DNA from: Dendrolimus kikuchii
Taxonomy: Eukaryota; Arthropoda; Insecta; Lepidoptera; Lasiocampidae
NCBI GenBank assembly: GCA_019925095.2
Contig: CM034411.1
Coordinates: 12,710,001-12,774,000, forward strand
Direction of reading: 5' to 3'
Length of the DNA: 64,000 nucleotides
This document shows positions 44,400 through 56,477 of this stretch, in pieces. The position numbers and the translations under genes were made by a program. The notes under the pieces are model-generated. The model did not search any database, was not told the origin of the DNA, and saw only the letters and a list, made by a program, of their open reading frames with translations. Each line of letters starts with the position of its first letter. The stretch's first letter is position 1.

Positions 44400-44530
44400 C
44401 TCGCCTACCCGCAATCATTTAAGGTCGGCACAATCTCCTTCCTTTTATATCCCCCTTTTCTAGCATACATTCTTTGCCACATCAGAAAATCTTCAATCTT
44501 ACGTCCATCATCGACGTTTGGGTGGAGGAA
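44400..44530 (-). repeat. LINE 3'-end fragment
   Basis: AAGGTCGGCACAATCTCC and following pyrimidine-rich sequence parallel 36830 onward (GGGGTCGGCACAATAC). Confidence 0.45.
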
Positions 44531-45872
44531 GGCTCTAATTCCCCTTATGGCGTTGCTATGTATTTATTATACCTCGTCTTTTTTCTGAAATTCTTAACAC
44601 ACTATATCCCATTTTATGTGAGGTATTTGTGTCCCCAAAACTGCTACACATCAAATAAGAAAAGAAATCAAAGTGTATACCGTTAAAACCCCGAGGAAAG
44701 CTATCTGTTAGAGAAAAAGGTAAGGTGATACTCATGCGATGCAACTTCTGTTCCTTATCTCATCTATTCTTTGGAATTAAAAAATTCTATGACCGGTAGC
44801 ACCTAGCAACGGCCACAGGCGGGACCCAATACATCTGTCCGGTCGATAATCGGATTAAACTTCGATGATAACTCAAATGACACTAAGTACTAGTGTTGCT
44901 AGACCACGAATTTGCGAAAACCAATCACTCTTATTTAATTTAAAAAGCAATGGTAAAGTTATTAAAAATTAAAGTCAATTTTTAGTCAACATAAAGATAG
45001 AGCACACACTAAAATTTAAGTTTAAATTGTCTTTATTGTACTAGTTTAGAATTGTATGTATATTAATTTCTGTGTGTCACTGTCAAATGCGCATTAGATT
45101 TTTATCTGATTTTTTTGAACACACTATAGTAATGGCAATACATTTTTTACAAATTGTGTAACTCCAATAAACCAATAATTTAATATAACACTCACAGCGG
45201 TATATAATCTTATGATTACTATGCGTATGGAATTAAAATGTTACACAATTAATATACTACATATTTATTCCTTTAACATAAAATAAACTATTGCTAAATC
45301 TCAAAAACATCCACTAACCAGTTCAATATACTCTACAATTACTATGCCACACTGCTATATTTACCCTTTTTAAATTTCCAAAATAAGGACAACATCATGC
45401 TAAACTGGCAACACTGGTAATCTAGGGAAGTGCTCTACGGCTAATGGATTTGTTGCATAACACGTTTGACAGCTGTCCTGACGTGTCGTGGTATGTAGGA
45501 CGTATAGATAATAATGCCGTCAAATACTAAAACGTCAATTAAATTTTGAATAGTGATTAAGATAATGTTTCAAAGCTTTGGAGTTATTTATTGTTAGTAT
45601 TTGTTTATTATTTAAACGTCTTGTTTAAAACATTTTTAAACTTAAATCATTCATAAATTCAAAAGTCCTAATGAGTTACTTTTCAATTAGGACTTTTAAG
45701 TTATGATTAAGTTCAAAGAATATGTTTTAAATAATAAGAAGTTAACTGATCGTTTTAATTGAGAATTTGAGTGTTTATGAGTTACATTTTTAACTGAGAG
45801 ATTATCATTTCCTAATATTTTTCTTCCAAATAATTGGGTAGAGATGACACATGTTACAATAATATGTCTCCG
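44531..45872. other. Unassigned AT-rich sequence
   Basis: No gene or repeat border was recognised. Confidence 0.4.
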
Positions 45873-46125
45873 TGCAGGAACGGAAAAGAATACTAATTCA
45901 CAGCCAGGTGGTAGGGCATTTGCCCGACTGGATGGCTACCACCCCTGGTCTCTAGAATATGCCACCATAACAACTTTGAGTCCGGCATCAGAGGCCAGGT
46001 TCCAGTTTCTCCTTCAAGGCCGGCAGCATATTGCCAGCACCTCTGGTATCGCTAACGTCCATAGGCGACGGTAACCACTTGCCATCACAGTCAGCCTGTC
46101 TATTGTATTTCATCAATAAAAAAAT
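45873..46125 (+). mobile_element. SINE-A copy 11 with internal deletion
   Basis: Head GTGCAGGAACGG joins almost directly to CACAGCCAGGTGGTAGGG, so about 45 bp of the usual body is missing. The tail is shortened (GTCAGCCTGTCTA). Confidence 0.75.
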
Positions 46126-46780
46126 TGTAACATTATCTACATACAAAAAACAAGCTTTCAAATAGCATAGTCCTTTCTTCAGTTTCCGCGACTATAGTTC
46201 GGTCGTTCTACAAAGCCACATTAGGCATCTATCAAACTGATTTTAGTAGTTACGTGAACTATCGATGGTGATACAATTTAAAATTGGAATCGACATTACT
46301 CGCCGCACATAAGCGAATCGATTAAAGCAAAACTATTTATTATTTTAAAAACATATTTTACATTTCCTTGCCTTTTTTTATCATTGAAATGTAGAAAATA
46401 TGCATAACTGAATTATGGTTAAACTTTTCGATTATACATCAATCTCTAGGTCACGTCATGAATATTTGAGAACAAAAGTGTTCACAAACATAACTCTGTC
46501 ATGTGTTACGTTTCTAAAGAAATAAGCTAATTATGGTGTTTTAAATTGACATAAATTATTTTTACATTTATCCATAATTTTAATAATAATAGATACGTGT
46601 TGTAATAGTTATTATTTTTATTCAATTCATTTCTTTAATATATATTGTATCGTTATGAATATTAATAAACATAATTTAAAAATGTCATCTAATGACATTA
46701 GTCGTTCTGAATCCGACTCTTTTATATGAATTATTATTTTTATGTAGTTTAATATATGTACATTATTGTTTTATTTCAAT
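46126..46780. other. Unassigned AT-rich sequence
   Basis: Nothing was recognised. Confidence 0.4.
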
Positions 46781-46970
46781 GTTTATTTTAGTTCCCACTT
46801 CAAAATTATATAGATATACACTTTATATTCTAGTTATATTGCAAACCCCACATGTTTTACAAAATTTTCTAATCCATCCTAAGGTTGTCTAGAAAATACT
46901 GCTTTTAGTGATAAATAACTGTATCTCAATGTTGTGCAATAAAGCGTAATCTATTCTGTTCTATTTTGAA
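46781..46970 (+). repeat. Possible LINE 3' UTR
   Basis: AAGGTTGTCTAGAAAATACTG..TAGTGATAAATAACTG followed by TGTTGTGCAATAAAG resembles the decayed 3' end of an insect LINE, with a related segment at about 51150-51240. Confidence 0.4.
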
Positions 46971-47317
46971 ACTGGTACAAAGTTAGTACATCAGTATTTA
47001 TATGATAGTACTTCAAATAGGCTTTTTTAGAACGGCTACTACACATTACCGCACAACATTCAAAATACCGTCTTAAAACTCTTAAAATATGATACTTTGA
47101 AAATACCATTATAAAAATTAATTTGATCACTGTTTAAACAATAATTAATGCGGCGTTAATTGACTAAGGAGTCAATACTTCTACAAAATGATGACTTAAT
47201 ATTTTGTACACTCGTATAAAATTTATGAAGCCGCGACTTTTGTAAGACGATAAAAAGTGGCTCAATTTATTCGACTGTCATAAAATAATACTAGAGGACG
47301 ATATTTTTATCTTTTTT
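46971..47317. other. Unassigned AT-rich sequence
   Basis: Nothing was recognised. Confidence 0.4.
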
Positions 47318-47600
47318 TTTGGCAAACTTGAAAAACCTGCAGACGGCTCACGTACTAGGAAGTGATACCGTCACCTTTTGACTTTGGCCGGCTTTTAGGA
47401 AAAGGTTTGAATAGATGGGAAAAAGTAGAAGTGGGCCATTGGAACGACAAACTAACCACGAAACACGATTAGCTCAAGGCCAACCGTTTCACGCAGGCCG
47501 ATATTCTGTGAAAGCATGATATCACACCGCTCGAGCCAGCCCTAAAAGTTGAAATCATGATAGATTCCAGCGTGGCGCTATCACGTTAAAAATATATATA
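47318..47600 (-). mobile_element. SINE-B copy 3
   Basis: GATTAGCTCAAGGCCAACCG, TTCACGCAGGCCGATATTC and GATTCCAGCGTGG match 12815-13160. The tail block is degraded. Confidence 0.55.
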
Positions 47601-48056
47601 AATAGTGTTAGAATCAAACATATCATCTATCTATTTCTGAGAAGTCTCCAAGTTGAATGTATCTAAAGTAAATAATTACATTTAATAAAGAGATAACAAT
47701 TGTTTGCATGTTTGTTCGTTGACAATATGTTAGTCATACAAATACTGGACTGATTCGATTCCGAGAAAGCTGTCTGTGTTTGGATTTATAGGTTTGTATG
47801 TCACGTACTAGACAAGGTTAAAGTGGGGTATTGTTCCCTTTGTCACATCTACGCTTAGTACATTCTTTTAAACAAGGTCCTGAGATTTATTTTTTACAAA
47901 TTTGATTTTCGAAAAATAAATCAATTCTATTAAAGGTTAAACCAAACCAAACCCTGAAGGTACTAATGCTGGGCTTGGACATTTGGCGAATGGGCCAGTA
48001 TACCTAACACGTTTCTCACAGCATTTTCCAAGTCCTATAAATTAAAAGTAATATAT

Positions 48057-48532
48057 TGTTACGAGTTTAGCGGGACTCGAATTAAAATGCCGTTACAATT
48101 ACTATAGCGTTTATTAGAACTATACAAACACGTATAACACAGGTACAAATATAACCGAACACAACAAATCCAAACGTAATGCAGGTCGTAATTCAATAAA
48201 ACGCGTAAAGTCCGTCATTATTAGATTCCCGAATGTACACACGTCACGCCCGTATCGTAGTCGTAGCTTGACTCCCTCCTCTCTCCATCAGGCCGTTATA
48301 CTTCACAAATTCAAAAGAATCCACAACACCTGGCTAATGATGCTAACGAGCGAGTACAATAGGATAATAGGCTATTCTTCCCATGGTTAGAAACGTATGC
48401 CAATAAATAAGTGAACAAAAGAAGACGATCATAAAAGGACTACAATCAGTTCAAATGCCGACAGCTAATAAAATGTGCTTTTACAGATTTGTACGTGGAA
48501 TTTATGTCTTTGTCGGCGCCTAGGTTGTAACA
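48057..48532 (-). mobile_element. Solo LTR, family LTR-2, copy 5, ATAT duplication
   Basis: On +, starts TGTTACGAGTTTAGCGGGAC and ends CCTAGGTTGTAACA, with ATAT at 48053-48056 and 48533-48536. It is well preserved, with no internal region. Confidence 0.88.
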
Positions 48533-48917
48533 ATATAAATATGAAATTGATTTTCTTTGAATGTTTGTTCCTTAATACGACCTTAGACATGAACCGGATT
48601 TATGTGAGATTTGTTTTTAAAACGAGGATGAACATTGGACTTTTAATCTTAAAAAAATTTGATAGTATCGGCGGGATAGGAATTTAAAATTTTGTAAACG
48701 GGTACTTATTTATTTGTTAAGTGTTGTGTGAGCGAGCTAAGCCGTGGCATCACTTAGAGGTACTTGCGGAAGATCAACGTTGGTTGTGTAACTTGCAGTA
48801 TACTGAGGAATAGATTTTTCAGGACACCAAATTAATTGTAATAATGTCTGTTATCTTGTACCTGTTTTTGTATCCGGCTCAAATAAATATTTTTCTTTCT
48901 TTTTTACTTTGAACATA

Positions 48918-49500
48918 GGGGATTAGCAAGCTGCCGCCGATTTGACATTTCACACCAATATTCCGTGATATCGTGATATTGTTACACGCCGACAAAGTAA
49001 ATGCACACCTGGTTTATTCCCTTTCCCGCATTTGGACTTCTTTTGTTAACTTTGTGTTTAAACTTTGCAATTACACAATAGCCTATTGTTATTGTACTTG
49101 TTTATGGCACAGGTATGCAGATTACGGTTTCTCGGAAACTTTAGTCCACGCGGTCGATTGTTATATTGTACAGTTTAGTATAAGACGATGCCCGAACGGG
49201 GGGGAGGGAGGGGGGGAGTCAGTCAAGCGACGATTACGATACAAGCAAGACGTGTGTACATTCGATAAGCTGTATAGTGACAGACTTTGCGCGAGTTATT
49301 GAAGCGTGTAACTGGTTGTGTCCAGTTATATATGTATCTGTGTATACTTGTATGTATAGTTCTAATAAATTCTATAGTAATTCCAACGGCATTTTTAATT
49401 CGAGTCCCGCACTCGTAACAATATCACCGCAATCGAGTCAGCCCATCGTACCGTAATCAAGAAATTGATCCCAGCATAACTCTACCACTTCTGAAGCCGA
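48918..49500 (-). mobile_element. SINE-B copy 4 interrupted by solo LTR
   Basis: GGGGATTAGCAAGC..CCAATATTCCGTG before the LTR and CACCGCAATCGAGTC..CCGTAATCAAG..CATAACTCTACCAC after it align in order to SINE-B at 12815-13160. Confidence 0.5.
48980..49420 (+). mobile_element. Solo LTR, family LTR-2, copy 6, ATAT duplication
   Basis: TGTTACACGCC..CACTCGTAACA with ATAT at 48976-48979 and 49421-49424. A G-rich run (GGGGGGAGGGAGGGGGGGAG) lies near 49199. It opposes the LTR 448 bp upstream and is nested in SINE-B. Confidence 0.88.
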
Positions 49501-49843
49501 TCATATCATTCGAATAATTTTCAAAATAAACAGAAACACTTGAGCCTCAATTAATATTTAGCCCCTAATGTTCTTATACGTATCACCCTACAACGCTACA
49601 AATCCACAAAACACACAAAAAACGTTACAAAAAATACACAGCTGTCTGTTCGTAGAGACAGTTATCGCTATATTTAGTTTAGGGGCTACCAAAGAGATAT
49701 TTTAATGGGCCACGACCATTATTCAACTATGCGAGGCGGATGTGTCAAATGCGCTTAAAAAAACTAAAAACACGCATGTAGCGTAGCGTAGTACGATCAA
49801 AACGGTAGAGCGGACTATAGATACTGGTAGACTAGAAAGATTT
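49425..49843. other. Unassigned sequence after SINE-B remnant
   Basis: Apart from the SINE-B end up to about 49500, nothing was recognised. Confidence 0.4.
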
Positions 49844-50165
49844 ATCCGTGCAGGAACGGAGAAAGAATACAATTTCCTGCGGCCTGGCGGCCTGTCGTAA
49901 GAGGCGACTAAACAACCCACAGCTAGGTGGTAGGGTATTTTTGCTCGACTGGATGGCGACCACCCCTGGTCTAGAGTATGCCGCCATAACAACCTTGTGT
50001 TGTGTTCCGGCATTAGTGACCAGGTTCCAGTCTCCTTTAAGAGAGCAGCAGCGCATTTGTAGCACCTTTGGTGTTGCAAATGTCCATAGGCGATGGTAAC
50101 CGCTTTCCATCAAGTGGGCCGTCTGCCTGTCTGCTGAACGCCTGCAATAAAAAAAAAAAAAAAAT
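49844..50165 (+). mobile_element. SINE-A copy 12, full length
   Basis: TTATCCGTGCAGGAACGGAG head to CTGTCTGCTGAACGCCTGC and a long A-tail. An inserted base near 49938 shifts the otherwise shared frame. Confidence 0.88.
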
Positions 50166-50929
50166 TCCTAAGCTTCCGAAGTGGAGACCTTTCATGATTT
50201 AACTATAATATTATAATTTAAGATAATATACATAGGTATAGACATAAGGCACACACTGCACATGCACTTCCTCACAACACCAGCATGTAACAGATACACT
50301 CTACATTAGTATAAGTTTAGTATTAAAATTAGAATAAATTAATATAATAAGTTATTCTTAAGGTACACCACAACACAAAAATCACTAAATTAATGTCACA
50401 CACAGTAACAAAAATAAATAATAAGCGTTTATGAACTCTAAAAACTTTAATAGAAATTAAGTTGTAAAAAAGGGTACGGAACTCGAGTCCGTAGAGTTGT
50501 AAAAAAAAAAGGTATTATTATTAATAATAATAACTTTATTTCAGAAACATGCCATTTCCATATATCAACAAACATGATTTGAGATATTATTTTCCTCGTA
50601 GTTTATAACCTAGCAGCCCGAGTTTGTTTTAAAAATACCACAATGAACCGACAGCGATCTGGACTAAATTTTTTTGCCTGTAAATATGTTTATAATAGTA
50701 TTTAATTTTTAAGTCCTTTTTATTGTGTAGTTTCATTTTTAAGATAGTTTAGTTTATAATTTAGTTCTATTTTATTATTTCCACCTTATACAGTTCGACT
50801 CAGAGGGGTGGCAGACAAAAATATTTTGACGAATTTTGATGCTATTTTGCCACCGATTTATTGAAGTAATTACAGAGAAAAAGTATAAGCGCTAACTTAT
50901 AAGCGCATATAAATATAAAACCTTTTTGG
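50166..50929. other. Unassigned AT-rich sequence
   Basis: An ATT/TAA-type simple repeat at about 50516-50535 precedes AACTTTATTTCAGAAACATGCC, possibly the end of a LINE on the minus strand. Nothing else was recognised. Confidence 0.35.
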
Positions 50930-51057
50930 GAGTAGTTCGATATTCAAATTAATGAGTGTCAATGACACAATATTTATGCCAACTGTCACTTGTTTTTGTC
51001 AGTTCGTTTGCACGTAATAAATTGTTTCATGCAACGAGTTGTTAAAAACGCAAAATT

Positions 51058-51102
51058 ATGGATAAAAGTGAGTTACGTGCGGTAATAATATATCTTCGAT
51101 AA
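51058..51102 (+). pseudogene. Possible mariner transposase N-terminus
   Basis: A 14-codon frame MDKSELRAVIIYLR ends in a stop. It resembles the start of mariner-family transposases, which commonly open with a KSE.RAVI-like segment. No downstream transposase is present. Low information; it could be chance. Confidence 0.3.
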
Positions 51103-51149
51103 AAAAAATATTCCATTACATGCTTATTATATCCTACGTAGTAATCTAT

Positions 51150-51240
51150 CAATTGTAGCTTAGACTTGCCTGGAAGAGATCTCTTTTTAGCGAAAAGGCC
51201 GCCCGTTGTTATTAGTTTCTCTTCCGTGTGTCTGCTTTGT
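51150..51240 (+). repeat. LINE 3' UTR-like fragment
   Basis: TTGCCTGGAAGAGATC..TTTTTAGCGAAAAGGCCGCCCG is a sequence I associate with LINE 3' ends in Lepidoptera. Confidence 0.45.
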
Positions 51241-51274
51241 TTTGTTTGGTTTGCAATACTATTAAGAGTTATTT

Positions 51275-51475
51275 CCCGCCTCTGTGGTTGAGCGGGCTAA
51301 GCTGTTGCCGGCCTGCCTCACTACAACGCAGAGGCTCCGGGTTCTCCGTTATTTACTATGGTCTGGGTGTCTGGGATCGGCCCCAGAGTAGTCCGTTGTA
51401 TATTACCCATAACACAAACGTTCTTGCTTAATTTGGGAATATACAATGTGTTTGTCTGCCGATTATTATTAGATA
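51275..51475 (+). mobile_element. SINE-T copy 4, B box deleted
   Basis: A box TGGTTGAGCGG at 51285-51295. After GGCTCCGGGTTC the sequence jumps to TCCGTTATTTACTATGG, removing the B box. Tail TGTCTGCCGATTATTATT. Confidence 0.8.
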
Positions 51476-51479
51476 TTTT

Positions 51480-51950
51480 TTTATAGCTGGAGTACAGCCT
51501 ATGGACGTTAGCAACGCCAGAGATGTCACCAACGCGCTGCCGGCCTCCAAGAAATTTTATGACACCCTTTTTGAAAAACTCCATATCGTAGCGCTGTGGG
51601 AAAACCTCGGCTGGGAGCTCATTCCAAATCCCCACGGTACGCAAGAGAAACGTTCTACAGAACCGGTCTGTACATGAGCGCAGCGGCTCAAGGAAGTGGG
51701 GGTTGAACTCCCAGCCGATGGCGAGCGAAAGAAGGAGGCTACATTCTAAACAGTTCTCCGGGACACTCCCCGTTATACAGTCGGTAGAATACGCAGAGAG
51801 AAGCGAAGTCTCTTCTAAGGCCAAGCGTATCTAGATCGTCAGTGTGTATGGTATCATCAACAACGCGATCGTCTCGACGTTGAATACAATCCAGGGGATT
51901 AGGTTGGTAGGCAGGTGCTCCAGCCCAAAAGTGTGAGAAGAAGAGATTGA
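51480..51950 (-). pseudogene. Jockey-like LINE C-terminus and 3' tail, copy 1
   Basis: On the minus strand: LDCIQRRDDRVVDD, LGLRRDFASLCVFYRLYNGECP, then (frameshifted) PHFLEPLRSC, GIWNELPAEVFPQRYDMEFF and KFLGGRQRVGD. This order is typical of jockey-group reverse transcriptase C-termini. The end of the frame (GVANVHR) runs into the same block as the SINE-A tail. Confidence 0.7.
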
Positions 51951-52447
51951 TCTTTAATTATAAAACCGAATATGAATATGATACTTTTTATCACACAAAA
52001 TGCGAGCAAATGCGCGAGCCTGCCCCTCCTACTATACAAGGACAATAATATTTGTTATCACAAAAAACCAATCGTGAAACTCGCAAAACTCTAATCGCCA
52101 AAGAACTTAAAACTTCCAATCGACAATACATTTTTTGCGAGTCAAAGTTTCCTGCAAAGGGCCTCCCCGAGAATGGACTTAATGGCTTGCTTAATGAACT
52201 ACCCAGTTACGAAGTTCCCCCCTTTTATCTTCAGTTGTGCTTTTTACAGTTGCCGAGGCACTTCGGGAAATACATTTTTAATTCGAACGGGTTTTAGCTA
52301 CGGGTGCGATGCTTTTGTAGAGGTAATTACTGATTGAAATGCAGTCGACTTTTTGGAGCACTTATTAATAATTTGGTTAACATTTATTTATCTTTAGTAT
52401 TAATACGACTTCATATGATTTCAATATGAATTCTGTAATAAATATAA
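51951..52447. other. Unassigned sequence
   Basis: An 81-codon + frame (52052-52297) is open but matches no family I know. Composition is less AT-rich than its flanks. Confidence 0.35.
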
Positions 52448-52680
52448 AAAAATACGTTTTGACGGTTTTAAGCGCGGTTATTTATTTGATTTTTATTATT
52501 CCGACTTTTTGGCCACTTTTCACTAGCCGTGATCACGGAAGACAAAGATGTCAAGTGTTATTAGTTTTAATTTTGTTTATGGTTATTATTTACTCTATGG
52601 GAGCCTAATCTTATTTACCAACTTCGCAACATGTTGTGGCCTGAAGAGAAGAAGCGGCGCAAGATACCTACTCTTCTTTC
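52448..52680 (+). mobile_element. Foldback element H, left portion, diverged
   Basis: TACGTTTTGACGGTTTTAAG, GGCCACTTTTCACTAGCC (hairpin broken), GTGATCACGGAAGAC and CTATGGGAGCCTAATC, then CAACATGTTGTGGCCTGAAG. Confidence 0.6.
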
Positions 52681-53289
52681 TACTCTAATAATTTTATTAT
52701 ATGTTAAAATGGGTGAGAGGTACAATAAAAAGAAAATTGTCAATATATTCTAAGTAGTCATGATTTTGCTTAATTCATACGTTTACCTAGTTATTTATTC
52801 AGTAGCAAGCTTATGTTGTTGTTTTATTCGCAAAATGGCAGGCACAGAAACCAAGATCATACAGCCTTATCTGGTGTATTAAGTTTTCAATAGCTCAGAT
52901 AAGTTGTAGGTCTTCGACTTACGCCAATCAATGGAGTACTTGTGCCAGATTTGACTAGACATTTCAGTGAGTACTGAAACTATCAATATCTTACAACTTT
53001 TAAATTAATATTATATATTTTTGGAAAATAAAAATGCCCAACACAACATTATCCTTTCAATTCACACCAAAAACTTTCAGTAGTAAACTTGTGCTACGGC
53101 CGCAACTCGGTTCACTTTTAAGTATTACGATCTTATTGAGTGAGTAAATTTGTAGGCTTCTTTAAGAACCTTAAAGATACCTACAAATCTACTCTAACTC
53201 AATATGAATAATACCGTTAGACTGTGGCGGAATGCCTTTTATTAAAAGCGTTACAAAATAACGCCTTTAACGCATAGCTATATTAGTGT
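52681..53289. other. Unassigned sequence
   Basis: Nothing was recognised. Confidence 0.4.
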
Positions 53290-53460
53290 ATTTACATATG
53301 TTATCTGTCAATATTTAACTTCATTAACAATGTCGCTTCTCAAATAACGCATTAAGCCCATCGCCTTATCTGCGTTAAACGGCCTACGTCTGTAACATTA
53401 CCGCAGATGAAGCCGCACCATTAGAATTAGAAATCCTCACCCGGGTAAGGAGGGAAAAGC
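53290..53460. repeat. Dispersed repeat family I, copy 2
   Basis: TTATCTGTCAATATTTAAC, TTCATTAACAATGTCGC and CGCATTAAGCCCATCGCC align with 40690-40870. Confidence 0.5.
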
Positions 53461-54290
53461 ATTTAGAATACCATATTTTTTATTTAAAATTCGAATGACT
53501 CAATTTTATTTATCACATACACGGCCAGTTATAAAGACATAAACAGTGTTACCAGTGCACAAATTTTTAAATCTACCAAAAGTAAATAACTTACCGATTT
53601 ACTCAAAGGATCATTTCTTTGTAGATAAGCACATTTTGAGTGACCAAAGAAACGGATGTGCTTCTACTTCAAATATGAAATGCCGATGCTATCGGGTAGT
53701 ATTACGCCCTTTATCTAAGATCGAAAGGCTTGGTTAATCTCGACTATCTGAGGTCATAGGCCAGAAGTACCGTATTAAGGGAAGACAAGCAATGTTGAAG
53801 CGTATTACGGGATAATTTGGGTCAGTTTTAGATTGTACCGACTGATATTTTGAAGAGATAGTTGTGTAGGGTTGTAAGGAATAATAAATACAGCAAAATA
53901 ATTTAATCATTAGCTGTAACAGGTACGTCAAGTAAGACTTCTTAAATAACTTTTTGTGGATTCTATAGTCCAATTGCACTAACGGTACACTTATAACTCA
54001 GTTTTTTACTCGGTGGCTTACTGTCTTGTTACGACTTTACGGTTAAGCAACGAGCGACGCGTTGGAGTTTAGTATCGAACGCGACAAACTTAGCTTGCTT
54101 GTATTGTTGTTTTTGTCGCTCGTCACGTCGCGGTCTCTCATAGCGACTAGGTAGTGGCCGGACCGCAACTGTCATCAGGTATAGCGGTAACTGGAATATC
54201 GTAAAACCGTTACTTATAATATAATTACTCAGATTGTAAACAACTGTTAAATTGTAGACGGATTATAAGATTTACAATATAAAAAATTGT
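53461..54290. other. Unassigned, with CpG-rich patch
   Basis: About 54040-54175 is CpG-rich (GAGCGACGCGTTGG, GTCGCTCGTCACGTCGCGG). No exon or promoter can be defined. Confidence 0.35.
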
Positions 54291-54745
54291 GAGTGTGTGC
54301 AGTTCACACACAGTAAAACTGAAACTATGTGTGACAAGGCGGGGGAGGGATTCTAAATTTCATGACGTCACATTTCATATATTATAGCATTATAATATGT
54401 TTAAACTTTAAAACAAGAAATTTGAAGTATCAACGAAACTTCAAAACATTTCCACCTCTATTGGTATGAGCAGTGTTTACATACATTGTTTACACAGAGT
54501 GCCATTTAGGCCCATTCTTACACACCTCACTTGCTTCTTTGACATTCATAACTCTTGTCATGCACACTCGTCTGTTCTTAAGGCTCCTGACAGTGTTTAA
54601 GTTATTAAATATAATGTATTCTGTTTAATTCTCTCGCAGGCCTAGTCTTATAGATTTATTTATGTGTTTATATCTATTTAGTGTCGCTTTTTCGTTTCAT
54701 CGAGTTTCAAATCGCAACGATTCTAAAGAAGTTTCACTTCAAAAA
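54291..54745 (+). repeat. Dispersed repeat family D, interrupted by LINE
   Basis: GTGTGTGCAGTTCACAC at the start and CATCGAGTTTCAAATCGCAACG near the end align with 62262-62500 and 515-828. A LINE end sits at 54480-54590. Confidence 0.65.
54471..54599 (-). mobile_element. TATG-tailed LINE end with 9-bp target-site duplication
   Basis: CAGTGTTTA occurs at 54471-54479 and 54591-54599. Between them, on the minus strand, is the MNVKEASEV-type terminus, truncated before the long TATG tail. Confidence 0.75.
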
Positions 54746-55034
54746 CTTATGTGATATGGACCAGTCACATTGATTTCAAATTAAAAAGGCAGACAAATTG
54801 AACAAATCACATACGTACATTAAATTTAGAAGGTCTTTTTATGCTACTAAGCAATAGTGAAGTAAAATTGCAAAATATATCTACATACCAAATAACTTTA
54901 TTAGGCCTTTTTAAAAAATGAAATAGAAAAAAACTAAAAGAACACATTCTGGGGGTTTAAGCAGTGTAGAAATTGTTGAGTTGTCTGACACTCAAACTGA
55001 ATATAAATTACCTGTAACATCTTCTACATATATA

Positions 55035-55198
55035 TAAAAATTCCGTGTCAGTGTTTAATCGCGATGAACACCGAAACTCCTCAACCGATTTTGATGATTG
55101 TTTTCATTTTTCTGGATTTAACTTAGGACATAGAATATGTTTCATTTTAATTTACAATCATTTTTTTTACTGAGCCACAGGCAAGGCCGGGCCGGGTA
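55035..55198 (+). mobile_element. Possible Helitron-like remnant
   Basis: TCTACATATATATAAAAATTCC start and GGCCGGGCCGGGTAGT end resemble the Helitron-like ends at 15756 and 57795, but the 3' CTRR is not intact. Confidence 0.35.
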
Positions 55199-55885
55199 GT
55201 AATTTATATATTTTATCTTACAGTGAAACAAGTTTTCATCTTCATATCACGACAATCAAATCATAAAGACGCCACAGACAGATCAACACAATCATAAAGT
55301 TTCCAATCTGTAACAACCCTAAAATCAAAAGAGCTCTAAAGCACTACAAACTCGACCTATTTCGTGGACTGAAATATTTCTTTAAAAAAAATGTTTAATC
55401 CATTATCACCTTTATGTCTAGGGTCATACGGATCAAATTCTCGTCAACAGCGAACTCAATTTCCCATTATGTGTTGAAAATTGAATGAATTTGCATTTTA
55501 AAAATTCAATAGTATCGATATTTCTGTCCGTTATTTAGGTCAAATGTTTTACTTTAAAAAACTATGTACGTTTAAAAATTAATTGAAACATGATTCAGGT
55601 TTCAGCTTAAATAGCGAAAACATGAAAAAGGTATCCGTGCGTCCGTATTTTTTTCAGAAACTACATGGTCTACTTGAATACAGAAACGTGTAGTGTGTAT
55701 AGAACCAAACAGTTATGTAGTGCAAATCGTTAAAAAAACAAGGGTGGCTACCATACATGTAAGTACGAGTTGATTTTTTTTCCACTGTACGTAGTCGGAG
55801 AGTATCTTTAGTTAGATCTTGAGAAAACAACGATATACCTTATTTTTAATAACGTCAATAAATGTCTCGCCAATAGTTTTAAGTT
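55199..55885. other. Unassigned AT-rich sequence
   Basis: Nothing was recognised. Confidence 0.4.
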
Positions 55886-56350
55886 GCCGCCAGGTGGTAG
55901 GGCATTTGCCTGTCTGGATGGCTGCCAGCCCTGGTCTAGAGTACGCCCCCATAACCTTGGATTGTTTTCCGGCATTAGTGACCAGGTTCCAGTCTCCCTT
56001 TAGAGATCAGCAGCGTATTTGTAGCACCTTTGGTGTTGCGAATATCCATAGGCGATGGTGCCAGGTGGTAGGGCATTTGCCCGACTGGATGGCTACCACC
56101 CCTGGTCTAAAGTATGTCGTCATAACAACCTTGAGTTGTGTTCCGGTATTAGTGACCAGGTTCCAGTTAAGAGAACAGCAACGCATTTGTAGCAACTTTG
56201 GTGTTGCAAATGTCCATAGGCGTTGGTAACCGCTTTCCATCTAGTGGGCCGTCTGCCTGTCTGATGATCTCCTGCAATAAAAAAATATTAAAAAACTGCT
56301 TTCCACCCGTGAGCCGTCTGCCTGTCTGCTGAACTCATACGATAAAAATA
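55886..56350 (+). mobile_element. SINE-A copy 13, tandem body repeat
   Basis: Two body units start identically (GCCAGGTGGTAGGGCATTTG) at about 55888 and 56060, joined right after GGCGATGG of the first. The second has the usual tail (to about 56280), followed by another tail-only fragment ending near 56340. The heads are missing. Confidence 0.75.
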
Positions 56351-56477
56351 AAATAAAAGTTTTAAGTTAAATTGTGAGGTAGACAATTAGAGAAAAAAAT
56401 TAAAAAATCTTTCAATGGATATTGTTTAGAGAAATATATATTTAATAAAGAATCACATATTATTTTCTACCACAAAA

